A stretch of 64,000 nt of DNA, taken from Arion vulgaris. Lineage: Eukaryota > Mollusca > Gastropoda > Stylommatophora > Arionidae. Positions 32,646 through 44,422 of this stretch are shown here, piece by piece. The notes beneath the pieces were generated by a model. It worked only from the letters and a program-made list of their open reading frames with translations, searched no databases and had not been told where the DNA came from. The stretch covers positions 11,923,994 through 11,987,993 of the forward strand of contig CM036755.1 of the NCBI GenBank assembly GCA_020796225.1, in the 5' to 3' direction. Position 1 is the first letter of the stretch. The number at the start of each line of letters is the position of its first letter. Made by a program: the position numbers and the translations under genes.

Positions 32646-32999
32646 TCCTAAGGTATGAAAAGTGCACATAACGTTTGGTTTCAATAGACAAGGATAAGAT
32701 ATTCTGTATTGAACCTCATCAATTCAATGAGATATTATTGATTAGGATATGATAGCAATAGAGACAGGACATCAATAATTCATAAAACAGTCAGTGCTCA
32801 CGATAAACAAAAACTTGCTTTTCAATCTATGATTGCTTTGTCATTTTCCCAACTTTCTGCACAATACCGAGTTGCAATCATGGAATTCCACTATTTATTT
32901 AAAGGAAAATCACAATTTGTTAGTGTGTGTTTATTGTTTTAGTGGAATCAGTATTTTAAAAAAAATATAGAAATCACTATTTTTAAGGAATCACTATTT

Positions 33000-33350
33000 T
33001 AGAAGAATATTAATGGGGGTGTGGGGTGGGGGGCTAAAGCGATATCCAATATTAATGAGGTTGGGAGCAGCACTGCGTGGGGGAGGGGGGCAGTGGCCAA
33101 TATTAATGGGGAAAAAAGCAATGCCCAATATTAATGGGGAGGGTGGGGAAGGCTATACCAAATAGTAAAAGCAATGCCAAATATTAACGGAAAGAAAGCA
33201 GTACCCAATAGTAATGATGAAAAAGCAATGCCCAATAGTAGCGGGGAAAAAGAAGTACCCAATAGTAATGGGGAAAAACAATGTCCAACACTATTAATGA
33301 GGGGGAGGGAGGGGTTGAGATACCCAATATTTATGCGGGAGGGGGTGAAT
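33000..33350. repeat. Degenerate G/A-rich repeat around AATATTAATGGGG
   Basis: Irregular units of about 27 bp containing GCCCAATA(T/G)TAATGGGG alternate with G-rich spacers. Confidence 0.75.
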
Positions 33351-33479
33351 ATCTATTTGGGAAAATGGGGTCAAAGGCGCAAAGAGACAACGCTACACCA
33401 GGATTAGTGAGCTAGCACTAATCAAGATCCTACCCCACCTCCACGCGGAGTCCTTGGTAACAGACATTGGTTCCAGTCT

Positions 33480-34412
33480 GGCTAAGCGGGTAGAGATCGA
33501 GGGAGAGCTACTCCGGCGTAGGTAGTGTTGCAGACGTAGTCACGTTGGGTGAGATCCGCTCGCAACACAGACGATCTGAATCCCAGAGTGACTATTAATG
33601 CACATCTTTCCCGGCCGATGGGAAAAGCTGAACGGATAAAACATAAAGGGATTAGAGGTGCATCCAGAGAGGAGACGTGGGCCTGCGTGGAGCAAAACTT
33701 GGGCCCGAGATGAGTTGCACGTGGGCCCACATTGGGCGAAACTCTGAGCCCTAAGGTGGGAGCCCGAGTTGAGCTCAGTATCCGGACAGTCTAGGGACAT
33801 GGTAAATGTGAGCACGGTGAGAACTAATGGACATGGTGAGCAGGCACCAGCACAGAGCTAGCACGCATGCGGACGATGCACGGGTATGCCCACCGGTGGT
33901 GCAGACGTGCACGGCGCTGACGATGGAACGACGAAGAGGCGCGACAAGCGTAGTGGTGAGCGGGCCACCCAAATGTGAAAAGAAAAACTGGAAAGTCCAG
34001 CAGAGGCTTGAATCCAGTGCACGTTTCTCGCAGGGAACTACTACTGCCTTGTAGTTTGATTGGGGACAATCGAAGGCTAGCGGAGTAAACCGTACACAAA
34101 ACTAGACGGCAGGCAAACCAAGTAGTCCAAATAAAGACCGGTAACCTGAGCAGATGACGCTCAACAACCCGGGAGGGTATGTCGTCTAAGGATAGCTACC
34201 CTAAAAGAAAACTGCTGCCTTGCAGGTCGACTAGGGCCAATCAAAGGCTGACGGAGAGCAAACCCAGTAAACGCTGGCTGAAACCGGACACGTCACCGAA
34301 GGATAAGCACTAGAGCTTCAAATGGCGCTGAACGATGTGATGTAAAAATACGTTCTTGGCAAAGGCTGTTTATATATCACAATAAGAATGATCAACATGG
34401 CCAAAAAGAACG
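33480..34412 (+). mobile_element. SINE I-related composite
   Basis: A tRNA-like start is possible near TCTGGCTAAGCGGGTAGAG. The 3' part (CGTTCTTGGCAAAGGCTGTT, TATATCACAATAAGAATGAT, AAAGAACGATCG) is the SINE I 3' end, also seen at 39.3 and 46.5 kb. The middle is GC-richer and unassigned. It ends at a GA microsatellite. Confidence 0.55.

Positions 34413-34475
<63 letters not shown>
34413..34475. repeat. GA dinucleotide microsatellite
   Basis: About 31 uninterrupted GA units directly after the SINE I 3' end. Confidence 0.97.
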
Positions 34476-34477
<2 letters not shown>

Positions 34478-34892
34478 CGAGAAAACATCACCAAACCTCG
34501 AATTACACAAGAAAGAGTTATTAATTTTTGTTAACTGATGCACTCAAGAAGACGAAAAAGCACAGTGTTAAGATTCTACTCAAGGAAGTATGATAACCAA
34601 ATCCAAGTCGGTGTAATCGATGCACTGTTACAGCATGACTGACTCTATTAACAGAATCGGTGGTGCTTACAGGGAAGTGAATTGAGGAAGGAAATTGTGG
34701 ACACAGATATAGTCAACAAGTACCAATGACTGTTAATTTAATTTATAAAAAACCATGAGCTGCACAGAAGAATGTGTAGAGAGAATCAAGGACAAGTTAC
34801 AAATATGATATCAAAATGTTACAGAAATAGAACAGAGGTAAAGAGATAATGAAATAACACTGCAAAGCAAACAGTCTAAAAAAGATCTATTG

Positions 34893-35140
34893 CGGAAGAA
34901 TTGATTTCCTTGCTCCGAGTTTTACCTCATATGGCTTGGTCACTCTCTGCAGAAATGGCACGCAATCTAACGAGAGTATTACATAAAGCATGAACTCCAT
35001 AGCTCCGGTTACAATCCTAGAGGTCTCTGAAAAAATACACCTGCGAACAGATCGTCACGGTGTCGGATTCGAACCTACGACCTTCAGAACGCAGAGTGAG
35101 GGATTAACCAGTCACCCACTCCCACTCCCTTGGGAGGGGG
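34893..35140 (-). mobile_element. SINE A, minus orientation
   Basis: The minus-strand head GTGACTGGTTAATCCCTCAC and GTAGGTTCGAATCCGAC gives clear boxes A and B. The body is GGAGCTATGGAGTTCATGC and TCTGCAGAGAGTGACC. Confidence 0.85.
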
Positions 35141-35171
35141 CTAACAGTATCAAGAACAAAGACAGGTCATA

Positions 35172-36392
35172 ATGGTGTTACTAGTACAGAATATAATGGT
35201 GCTATTTCAGTACATAATATAATGGTGCTATTTCAGTACAGAATATAATGGTGCTATTTCAGTACAGAATATAATGGTGCTATTTCAGTACAGAATATAA
35301 TGGTGCTATTTCAGTACAGAATATAATGGTGCTATTTCAGTACAGAATATAATGGTGCTATTTCAGTACAGAATATAATGGTGCTATTTCAGTACAGAAT
35401 ATAATGATGTCATTTCAGTACAGAATGTAATGGTGCTATTTCAGTACAGAATATAATGGTGCTATTTCAGTACAGAATATAATGGTGCTATTTCAGTACA
35501 GAATATAATGGTGCTATTTCAGTACAGAATATAATGGTGCTATTTCAGTACAGAATATAATGGTGCTATTTCAGTACAGAATATAATGGTGCTATTTCAG
35601 TACAGAATATAATGGTGCTATTTCAGTACAGAATATAATGGTGCTATTTCAGTACAGAATATAATGGTGCTATTTCAGTACAGAATATAATGGTGCTATT
35701 TCAGTACAGAATATAATGGTGCTATTTCAGTACAGAATATAATAGTGCTATTTCAGTACAGAATATAATGGTGCTATTTCAGTACAGAATATAATGGTGC
35801 TATTTCAGTACAGAATATAATGGTGCTATTTCAGTACAGAATATAATGGTGCTATTTCAGTACAGAATATAATGGTGCTATTTCAGTACAGAATATAATG
35901 GTGCTATTTCAGTACAGAATATAATGGTGCTATTTCAGTACAGAATATAATGGTGCTATTTCAGTACAGAATATAATGGTGCTATTTCAGTACAGAATAT
36001 AATGGTGTCATTTCAGTACAGAATATAATGGTGTCATTTCGGTACAGAATATAATGGTGTCATTTCGGTACAGAATATAATGATGTCTTTTCGGTACAGA
36101 ATATAATGGTGTCATTTCGGTACAGAATATAATGATGTCATTGTGGTATAGAATATAATGACGTCTTTTCGGTACAGAATATAATGATGTATTTTCAGTA
36201 CAGAATATAATGGTGTCATTTCAGTACAGAATATAATGGTGTCATTTCAGTACAGAATATAATGGTGTCATTTCAGTACAGAATATAATGGTGTCATTTC
36301 AGTACATAATATAATGGTGTCATTTCAGTACAGAATATAATGGTGTCATTTCGGTATAGAATATAATCGTGTCATTTCAGTACAGAATATTG
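35172..36392. repeat. 26-bp minisatellite, about 47 copies
   Basis: Units TGGTGCTATTTCAGTACAGA+ATATAA. The left two thirds are almost uniform. From about 36000 the units become TGTCATTTC(A/G)G variants. It lies about 350 bp beyond PHAF1 exon 3, presumably in intron 3. Confidence 0.97.
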
Positions 36393-36418
36393 TGTAGACA
36401 TTTCACCAAAGTGCTTCA

Positions 36419-36672
36419 TGTTTCTTCTTCTTCTTCGAGCACGCTATATTGACCACTTGTTAAACAATCCTCTGTGATCTGTATCTGAGCCTAAGAGCGA
36501 TTGTAAATTATGCCAGTTATGGCATACAAGTAGGCCAGCACATCCGATTTCTGCGACGCTTTTTATTTACAAGGGTATCTTCTCTAGGCCCTTACCTCAG
36601 TCGCCTCTTACGATATGCCTTGTAGGTCGCAGTGCTACTATTCTTTGCTCCTCTTGTTAGTGCCAGCAACAT
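36419..36672 (-). mobile_element. SINE C in PHAF1 intron 3
   Basis: TTCTTCTTCTTCGAGCACGC at left (tail complement), ACAAGTAGGCCAGCACATCC, AGTCGCCTCTTACGATATGC and TACTATTCTTTGCTCC. It ends about 70 bp from the exon 3 donor, in the same orientation as the gene. Confidence 0.88.
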
Positions 36673-36741
36673 ATAGACAAGAGAAGAAATAAGGAGCAGC
36701 AAGTGAAGATGAAGAATAAGAACAAAGATAACATGACTTAC

Positions 36742-36825
36742 TTTGAGTCTCTGTGAACTGTGATCAAAGATAAGCTTGATTCCATCGTGAGACAGGTTGA
36801 TGACTAGGTCTACCTGGAGAGGGTT
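36742..36825 (-). CDS. PHAF1: PHAF1 exon 3 (residues 50-77)
   Basis: 84 nt encode 28 residues beginning NPLQVDLVINLSHDG and ending IFDHSSQRLK. This matches the human segment from SPLSHDLILNL to FNQRLK in length and pattern (from memory). The acceptor is CTCATGAACAG just upstream and the donor is AAA|GTAAGT; both phases are 0. The exon belongs to the conserved UPF0183 core. Exon 4, expected to start with a V-[IE]-V-C-like segment, was not found below this point, so the gene is incomplete in the window. Confidence 0.92.
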
Positions 36826-36949
36826 CTGTTCATGAGAAAATAAGTACCACTGTCTACATAAAACTAGAAATATTAATATAATCAACTTTCATGCACTCAG
36901 GGACGCTACCAGGGACGCTACCAAAGACGCTGGTTCTCTACCTAAAAGT

Positions 36950-37330
36950 ACCAACCGCAGAAAGCACTTCTACAGTGACTTCAGCCCCGATTCAGAATCC
37001 TCCCCCTTTCTAATTCTCAAAGTATGGCTAATAATTTCTGAATGTTGTGATATCGGTACTTACGGTAATGAGAGAGTGAACAGGCTAGCATCGATTGTTG
37101 GGGAGTTGAAGATGGATAAGGGGATGTTCTTCGGTCTCTTCCCGACTGCCTGTTGATGAGGACACTAAAACAGATGTTGAATCGCTCCAGCGATTTAAGT
37201 AGTTTGGAGCTACCCATTGTACATGTAGAACTGGATGCCTGAGGGGCAGAGCGAGGAGTGTGTTTAATCAGCGAGCCATGAGAACCATCAGTATGCATAC
37301 TCTTTGATGTTTGTTGGGGGAGACTGAGCA
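36950..37330 (-). pseudogene. Unidentified coding-like segment, copy 1 of 2
   Basis: The minus strand has a 100-residue open stretch with DGSHGSLIKHTPRSAPQ. A diverged second copy in the same intron (39735-39860) keeps DGSCGSLVKHNPYSASQ. The paralogy suggests a dispersed element or a duplicated exon. Family unknown. Confidence 0.4.
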
Positions 37331-37489
37331 CCTATGGGTCTGACCAGAGTGCAGTGACGTCAGTTTAGTAACCAATAAAGATAGCACAGTGGTTCATAGA
37401 TGCGTAGCTCCAGGATGGATATACATACTTGGAGTGGATTTGTATATACTGTAAAGGCTCTAAGTTTGACCCAGCCTCAACTGGGTACA

Positions 37490-37625
37490 AGAGAAACACT
37501 GGGACATTTCAACTTCAGTTTGGGATATCTTCGATGCACTTCGGACATGACCATGGATACTCTGATTTCCTTCGCAATATCTTCAACACAGAGTCATTTC
37601 ATCAACTTGAGAAAAATTTGTTATA
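37490..37625 (-). mobile_element. LINE Lc 3' end
   Basis: The minus strand has CAGAGTATCCATGG, TGTCCGAAGTGCAT and CCCAAACTGAAGTTGAAATG, matching the other Lc termini. Confidence 0.65.
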
Positions 37626-37664
37626 CATGACAAAGAATGTATGAAGATACTACATCATCCAAGT

Positions 37665-37996
37665 TTCAAAATATTGCAAATACATCCCAGGTTGCTAGTT
37701 GTGATGGTATGGTTTTAGTGCTCCAACCGATCATGTGTTTCTGGGGCTCGCAAGAGGAGCAAAGAATAGTAACAAAATATTGCAAATACATCCCAGGTTG
37801 CTAGTTTTGGTGGGATGGTTTTAGTGCTCCAACCGACCATGTGTTTCTGGGGCTCACAAGAGGAGCACAGAATAGTAACCCTGCGACCTACAAGGCATGT
37901 TACAAAAGGTGACTGAGGTAGGGGCCTAGGAAGCTATCTTAGTAAATAAAAAGCGCCACAGAAATTGGATGTGCTGGCCTACTTGTAGGCACATAA
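37665..37996 (+). mobile_element. SINE C with 107-bp duplicated left part
   Basis: The flank and 5' end (ATTGCAAATACATCCCAGGT ... GGAGCAAAGAATAGTAAC) occur twice. The second copy runs on through GGCATGTTACAAAAGGTGAC to GGATGTGCTGGCCTACTTGT. It then meets a LINE La fragment where the SINE 3' end should be. Confidence 0.8.
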
Positions 37997-38460
37997 CATG
38001 CTATGCCATGAAGTCTGACTCTAAAATGTTCTCTTTCTGTCTTCCTCTGTCTCATCTCCCTTCGATTTTACCGGTTGTCCCTATGTGTTCTAAAATTATC
38101 ATTCTCATCACATCTCCAAAAAATGATGATTGCCTCTTTCTTATATTGACAATAAGTTTTCCCTGTGCCTTGGCTTCATTTATCATCTCATTCGTCATTC
38201 TAACAGTCCATTGGATCCTCATAATTCTTCTGTAAAAAATCCCATCTCTGTGACATCCAGAGATTTTTCTATGTTTGTTAAAGAAAGTACAGATGGGAAA
38301 TATGTTATGGAAACAATCTAAAAATATAAACAAACATGGACTGGAGTAGAACATACATGAAGAAAAATTGAAAGTTTTTATTAAACCATCTGGAAACAAA
38401 CAGTAGATGATAAAGCAAGAGCATCCTGGGGGAAGCTCAAAAAGACAACACAAGAAATAC
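37997..38460 (-). mobile_element. LINE La fragment
   Basis: The minus strand reads MRIQWTVRMTNEMINEAKAQ, IVNIRKRQSSFFGDVMRM and LEHIGTTGKIEGR. The terminal TSWHG part is truncated at the SINE junction. Confidence 0.75.
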
Positions 38461-38511
38461 AAACAGACAGAGAATGACAGCTGCAGCTTAAACCTTCATT
38501 ATAGTCAAGAT

Positions 38512-38955
38512 GGTTGATTGATTGATAGGACCATCACCATTTCACTTTAATGAAATACCATGTGTGCTCAATTTCTTTTCACACATGAAGATCTCAGTGG
38601 CAGTGAATGAGCTCTGCAGCACTGGCAGTGAATGAGCTCTGCAGCACTGGCAGTTGCTCCCGATTTCATTTTGAAGATGGTGAAAACTGTTGTAGTAAAT
38701 TTATTTTAATTTTTATTATGATACATCTTTTCTAGGCAGAGGTTTTGCAGCCTACTCTTAACAATTTTTACATGACCACTGGTTCTTTTACATACTGAAC
38801 TTTAACACTGGGCCCATGTTTTATCATCCGTTTCCAAGTGGACTAGGAACTTGATTTCACATACCACTATCAGGGATCTGAACAAATTATCCTATCACCC
38901 CACATGATTCTTTATAGTGAGAAGCGAGCACCTTACCTAGATATCCCAGAGACCC
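38512..38955 (-). mobile_element. SINE B in PHAF1 intron 2
   Basis: GATTGATTGATAGGACCATC (tail complement), GCACTGGCAG with a 25-bp duplication (38597-38650) and ACTATCAGGGATCTGAA. The tRNA-like head decays at the right. It lies about 70 bp downstream of the exon 2 donor, in the gene's orientation. Confidence 0.82.
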
Positions 38956-39027
38956 CCACGATGAACTAACTGGAAAAACTTTAGCGGGGAATCTAGTTCT
39001 CAAAATAGCATCAATAAATAATATTAC

Positions 39028-39110
39028 CTGTTCACTGTACCAAACTTGAACACCCTTGATAGAAGGATCTTGGCTTCGTAGAATGTTGACAGCTTGATAG
39101 AAGGGCATTC
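39028..39110 (-). CDS. PHAF1: PHAF1 exon 2 (residues 22-49)
   Basis: 83 nt. Two bases complete a Gly codon split by intron 1; then MPFYQAVNILRSQDPS and VQVWYSEQ follow. Human C16orf70 has MPLAQAVAILQ..VQVLYSEQ at the same place, as I recall. The acceptor is TCTTTTCTAG and the donor is CAG|GTAATA. The Met at its start is internal, not an initiator, because exon 1 supplies the conserved N-terminus in the matching phase. Confidence 0.94.
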
Positions 39111-39329
39111 CTAGAAAAGAATGGTTGTGAGATTTCTAAGAAATGATTGTAAAATTGTTACAAAATTGAGGTTATTCTGCATAAATTAACCTTTTATATA
39201 TTAATATTTGAAGTGTTTTCAGCTGACTTTCATCAAATACATTAAGTTGTCTCTCATATGAGTTCCATGAAAGCCTTGACAACACGTGTATGCTACCATA
39301 TACACGTAGGGGTCTAATTTCAACAGGGG

Positions 39330-39640
39330 TTCAACGTTAGTTGTTCTTGTCAAAGATCAATTATATATAACAATAAGAATTATTAAATTGGTTGCATCAA
39401 AGAACGAACGCAAAAAATAAGATTTAAAAAAAATAAGATATCATTCTTATTGTGATATATAAACAGTCTAACACCAAGAACGGGTGTGATATGTTCACAA
39501 TCTTCAGTACAATTTAGAGCTCTGGTGCTTATCCTTCGACGATATATCCAGTTTCAACCAGCGTTTACTGGGTTTTCTCTCCGTCAGCCTTTGGCTGTCC
39601 CCAGCCGACCTGCAAGACAGCAGGTTGAAGAAGATATGAG
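39330..39640 (-). mobile_element. SINE I, minus orientation
   Basis: AAAGAACGAACGCAAAAAAT-like end, ATTCTTATTGTGATATATAA and CGTTTACTGGGTTTTCTC, then CCGTCAGCCTTTGGCTG. It is the reverse complement of the 34.1-34.4 kb copy, in PHAF1 intron 1. Confidence 0.7.
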
Positions 39641-39734
39641 TTGTATCATGGTAAGAAGTCAGGATTTGGGTTACTTATCTTGTGTATGGTATCAATAACT
39701 TTAATGTTCAGTTAATGTTCAGTTAATCAGTTTG

Positions 39735-39860
39735 TGTAAAATGAGTCTGGAATTAGGTGGTGCACATGCAAAATTGAATGTCTGAGAGGCAGAATAAGGA
39801 TTGTGTTTAACCAGTGAGCCACAGGAACCATCAATATGCACACCTTTAGACATCAGTAAA
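39735..39860 (-). pseudogene. Unidentified coding-like segment, copy 2 of 2
   Basis: See the paralogue at 36950-37330. The minus-strand frame VHIDGSCGSLVKHNPYSASQ is conserved while the DNA has diverged. No function assigned. Confidence 0.35.
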
Positions 39861-39957
39861 AGAAGACTCTGCCCTGAGTTCTATGATGTTGGCTCAGTAA
39901 TTAATAACTACATTGAGTTATTTCAGTTCACCAGATATGAATTTAGGCATAGTCATT

Positions 39958-40225
39958 CTACTTCTTCTTCTTCAAACGCTCCATATCGACCACTTGTCAA
40001 CCACTCTGTGTGATTTGTATGTGATCTGAACCTAAGAGCAATTCTATGTTGTGCCAGTTATGCGCCTACAAGTAGGCCAGCACATCCGATTTCTGCGATG
40101 CTTTTTATTTACTAGGGTAGCATCTCTAGGGCCTACATCAGTCGCCTCTTATGACATGCCTTGTAGGTAACAGTGGTACTATTCTTTGCTTCCCTTGCAG
40201 GCTCCGGCACCACACGGATGACAGA
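39958..40225 (-). mobile_element. SINE C with TSD, 268 bp
   Basis: Flanked by the 10-bp TSD CATAGTCATT (39948-39957 and 40226-40235). Full family sequence from the GAAGAAGAAG tail (complement at left) to the 5' end with CCGGCACCACACGG. It defines the unit length of SINE C. Confidence 0.93.
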
Positions 40226-40526
40226 CATAGTCATTACTTCTAATAAGACACCTCTGACTGATTTTTGTGTAAAGACTTGTTTTTCTTATCACCAATGTCC
40301 CTCACCATTCAGGTGAGTCTTACACTGACTTAAGAGGTATTTGTAATTTAGATCCTCAAGTAAAAGATGAGGGTTTCCTGTAGTCCATCCAACCTGGTAC
40401 TAAGAATTTTTGGTCTAAGCTGACCACAAAATCCCAGAACCTCCCCGGCAGGTGGTCACTACTGCAGCGTATTACCAACTTCACTATCTTTGACTGGACC
40501 AAACCAATCATTTGGGTTATCCTTAA

Positions 40527-41377
40527 CCCAACGGGACTGCAAAGCCGATATATCGGTTCAGAGTAATGTTCATGATGTCGCAGAACCGATATATCGGCTT
40601 TTGGATGTCTGTTCACGGAAACGAATGTATCTTCAGAACCCCTTTACTGAAGTTAAAAATCTTCAAAACGGAAAGTACATATATGTAGGTACATTACTGT
40701 CTCCGTTTAACAAAGATTTGAAAGAGGGAAAGCAGTGTATTATTGCATTCAAGTCAAGACTTTTTTTTAAACGTTAATGTTTCCGACGATGTTTACAGTG
40801 TAATCTTGAGTACTGTTAGATCAAATTATAACTTGTGATAGTAATGAAGAAGATTTAATTGATGGTAATAATGACATTTGATTGTTTATGAAAAGCAGTA
40901 TCGATAGTTGTAAGTCTAATGTAATAATTGCATCTAAAGAATGGGCGTTCCACATTCCATTTATTGACGTGTCCGCACTAAAAAGTGAATATTATAAAAA
41001 CTACTGCACCTAGTTAGATGAAACTTATAGAATATGTTCACACATGGATTATCTTCATTTAACTGCTACTTCTGGAAACATCTATGAATATTAAGATGTT
41101 TTACAAACCGGAGAGTAAAAATATTTTTATGATTTTTTGTTTTTTCAAAATAGTCATGCTACAATAATCTAATTTTCTCAAAAGTATATCACCTGATGTA
41201 AAATATTATTATATTAATTTATTCCACATCCAATTAGCAACAATTTAATATATAATATGTCATACTTTAGAGAAACAGTACAAGAGTTATAAAGGATTAA
41301 ACTAATTGACATTGAATGTTAAATTTGAATCGCAAAATAAATGCGTCCAGAGGTCAAAATAATACAGGGCGAAAGGG
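40527..41377. mobile_element. piggyBac-like MITE, 851 bp
   Basis: Flanked by TTAA (40523-40526 and 41378-41381), with ends CCCAACGGGACTG and, inverted, CCCTTTCGCCCTG. TTAA targets and CCC ends fit piggyBac-type elements. Close to the left end, AAAGCCGATATATCGGTTC and its inverted copy form a hairpin. No transposase frame is visible. Confidence 0.82.
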
Positions 41378-41381
41378 TTAA

Positions 41382-41765
41382 GGGGATTTGGGTCATGAAA
41401 TTTGCTTGTGTGTTTTCATATTAATGCAGAATTTGTATAACAACTTTGAGAGATTATGTCTTAGAAGAGTAGAAAATGGTTAGTTTACAAAAAATGTCAA
41501 AGCGTTGCCATGGAAACAATACAAAATGGCAACCAAACACAAAATTTCAAATATTAAGTCTTTGAATCTAGTGTATGTAAATGAATTCTGTTTTACTCTA
41601 AAGTTACTACTTGTAATATCTAAAATATTGCACAAGCTTTTTAGGATATATTAAATATTACTTTTAAATACATTTTGGGTAAACACACCCCATAATTAGG
41701 TCATACAAAACTTTTGACTGCTCTAAAACATAAATTATACATTATTTCTAAGCACGTTTGTGTAA
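41382..41765. other. AT-rich interval in PHAF1 intron 1
   Basis: No recognised feature between the MITE and the 37-bp array. Confidence 0.4.
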
Positions 41766-41766
41766 T

Positions 41767-42885
41767 TTTGTAGTTAGATATGTACAGAATCAGCATGCAA
41801 AATGTTGTAGTTAGATATGTACAGAATCAGCATGCAAAATTTTGTAGTTAGATATGTACAGAATCAACATGCACAATTTTGTAGTTAGATATGTACAGAA
41901 TCAGCATGCAAAATTTTGTAGTTAGATATGTACAGAATCAGCATGCAAAATTTTGTAGTTAGATATGTACAGAATCAACATGCACAATTTTGTAGTTAGA
42001 TATGTACAGAATCAACATGCAAAATTTTGTAGTTAGATATGTACAGAATCAGCATGCACAATTTTGTAGTTAGATATGTACAGAATCAGCATGCAAAATT
42101 TTGTAGTTAGATATGTACAGAATCAGCATGCAAAATTTTGTAGTTAGATATGTACAGAATCAGCATGCACAATTTTGTAGTTAGATATGTACAGAATCAA
42201 CATGCACAATTTTGTAGTTAGATATGTACAGAATCAACATGCACAATTTTGTAGTTAGATATGTACAGAATCAACATGCACAATTTTGTAGTTAGATATG
42301 TACAGAATCAACATGCACAATTTTGTAGTTAGATATGTACAGAATCAGCATGCACAATTTTGTAGTTAGATATGTACAGAATCAACATGCACAATTTTGT
42401 AGTTAGATATGTACAGAATCAACATGCACAATTTTGTAGTTAGATATGTACAGAATCAGCATGCACAATTTTGTAGTTAGATATGTACAGAATCAACATG
42501 CACAATTTTGTAGTTAGATATGTACAGAATCAACATGCACAATTTTGTAGTTAGATATGTACAGAATCAGCATGCACAATTTTGTAGTTAGATATGTACA
42601 GAATCAACATGCACAATTTTGTAGTTAGATATGTACAGAATCAGCATGCACAATTTTGTAGTTAGATATGTACAGAATCAACATGCACAATTTTGTAGTT
42701 AGATATGTACAGAATCAACATGCACAATTTTGTAGTTAGATATGTACAGAATCAACATGCACAATTTTGTAGTTAGATATGTACAGAATCAACATGCACA
42801 ATTTTGTAGTTAGATATGTACAGAATCAGCATGCACAATTTTGTAGTTAGATATGTACAGAATCAACATGCACAATTTTGTAGTA
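41767..42885. repeat. 37-bp minisatellite, about 30 copies
   Basis: Units TTTTGTAGTTAGATATGTAC+AGAATCAACATGCACAA. Two variable positions (CAGCATG/CAACATG and CAAAATT/CACAATT) change in blocks, with the AAAATT form confined to the left end. Each unit has an ATG and a GTAC palindrome. Confidence 0.97.
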
Positions 42886-43039
42886 CCTATCTATTCTCAG
42901 AGTTGAGCCTTAGCGATTTGAATGTTACTAATTTTAGTAACAAATTCCTTGACCAGAATCCCCCCTTAACTGAGTTCCTACAATTAACAATATGGTGCAG
43001 AAACGTGGAAACTGAGGTAGTAACTAAACAACAAGACTG

Positions 43040-43290
43040 AAAGCTTTAAGTTGAGAATTTGCAGAAGTGACTGTCATTTTTCATGGACACAGACAAAGAA
43101 AGATATCAAGGAAAAAGTGATGAACAGAGAGCTAGTGAAAGAAATCAAAAGACAACGGAAAATAACATTTTATGGACACACAGAGACATGACATTGTTGA
43201 AAATCTTTATAAAATAGAAGTCTGATAACAATTGGGACAAATGGAAAAGATAGGTACACATCCTCCTTCCTAAGAAAGGTAATTGAAAGT
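43040..43290 (+). mobile_element. LINE Lj C-terminal fragment
   Basis: The broken plus-strand frame ...TQTKKDIKEKVMNRELVKEI and KRQRKITFYGHT resembles the RRR..F.GH region of La-type C-termini. Confidence 0.55.
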
Positions 43291-43319
43291 TGTTATATTA
43301 TTATATCAAAGTCATGGCA

Positions 43320-43610
43320 TATTGGGCATTTCTGTGCACGTTCCGTCCTTCACTGCAGCAGCCATCCTAAAATCCACTTGCTCACCGTACCCATGATAAG
43401 TTGATTAGTATATCTTTTCTCTTCACCACAAAGAGGACACATGTCCAAACTTCACTCCTAATTCTCTAATCATTCCATTGTCTGAGACTTGCCCATATCC
43501 CATAAATGAGCACACGCTGCATTGACAACGTCGGCTCTGTCCATACTTATGCCAGCTTGAGTCTGCCTTATTTGCAAGAAAGTCAGCACATTCATGAAAA
43601 TTTAAAGCTG
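43320..43610 (-). mobile_element. LINE Lc RNase H relic
   Basis: The minus strand has ECADFLANKADSSW, then GQSRRCQ/MDRADVVNAACAHLWDMGKS in shifted frames. ExADxLAxxA and DRADV..A match the end of the RNase H domain as in the copy at 53.7 kb. Confidence 0.6.
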
Positions 43611-43739
43611 TGAAACCACTATCATACTATCACTTTAATAAGACCTGGCAGCAGCATTCTATTGTGGATTATTATTAAGACAATAGCAAGGATGATCAAA
43701 TATGATCTACTTGAAATACTGATGGGTTTTAAGCAAGGC

Positions 43740-44391
43740 ACAGGTTCCAGAATTTACATTGTAAATATAGCAAACCACGTAAAAACAAAGTACTGTAATT
43801 TTACAAAGTAGAAAAACATTATACAGCGACATTTTGACCATAAGACCGTTATCAAGGAACGGATACATCAGTAGCAAAGAAATTCAGACTTCTTATACAT
43901 CAAATGGAGCATATACAATTAGACAATAAATCCCTAACAACCCAAAAATGAAAATTTGTTACTAAAAACAAAATAAATGTTAAAAACTAGAAATTGAAAA
44001 AAAGATAAAACAATAATAATCAAATATATACATATAACATATACTATGGAGCATGAGAAGAGACTGTATTAAGAAGCATAAGAATGTAATGCATTGTTAA
44101 TATATATATGAGAGATAGGGGGAAATTTACTGTCACCAAAATTCACTTAGCTGGACACCAGAGGGTAAACAAAAATATTGAAGAACCAAAACGACCTGGA
44201 GGAGAATAGTAGAGTAAAAACTTAAAGAAATTAAGCTGGAACTCAACACAGAGAACAGTCAAGAATAGAGAGGACTAGCATGTATATGTAGCTGTCAGCG
44301 ACAGGGCATAACATTCTAGAGAGAAGAAAGCTAAAACATGAAATGCAGGTGGGTTCCAAGCATTGCACAAGTCCAAGGATTTACATTCTTA

Positions 44392-44422
<31 letters not shown>

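Noticed and set aside
35172..36392. CRISPR-like arrays
   Set aside because: The repeats are contiguous with no unique spacers, and the DNA is animal nuclear sequence.
1..36700. PHAF1 exon 4 and later exons
   Set aside because: I looked on the minus strand for the conserved region expected after RLK and for the IDQSFGATHPG-like stretch and found nothing convincing. A short diverged exon could be missed by eye.
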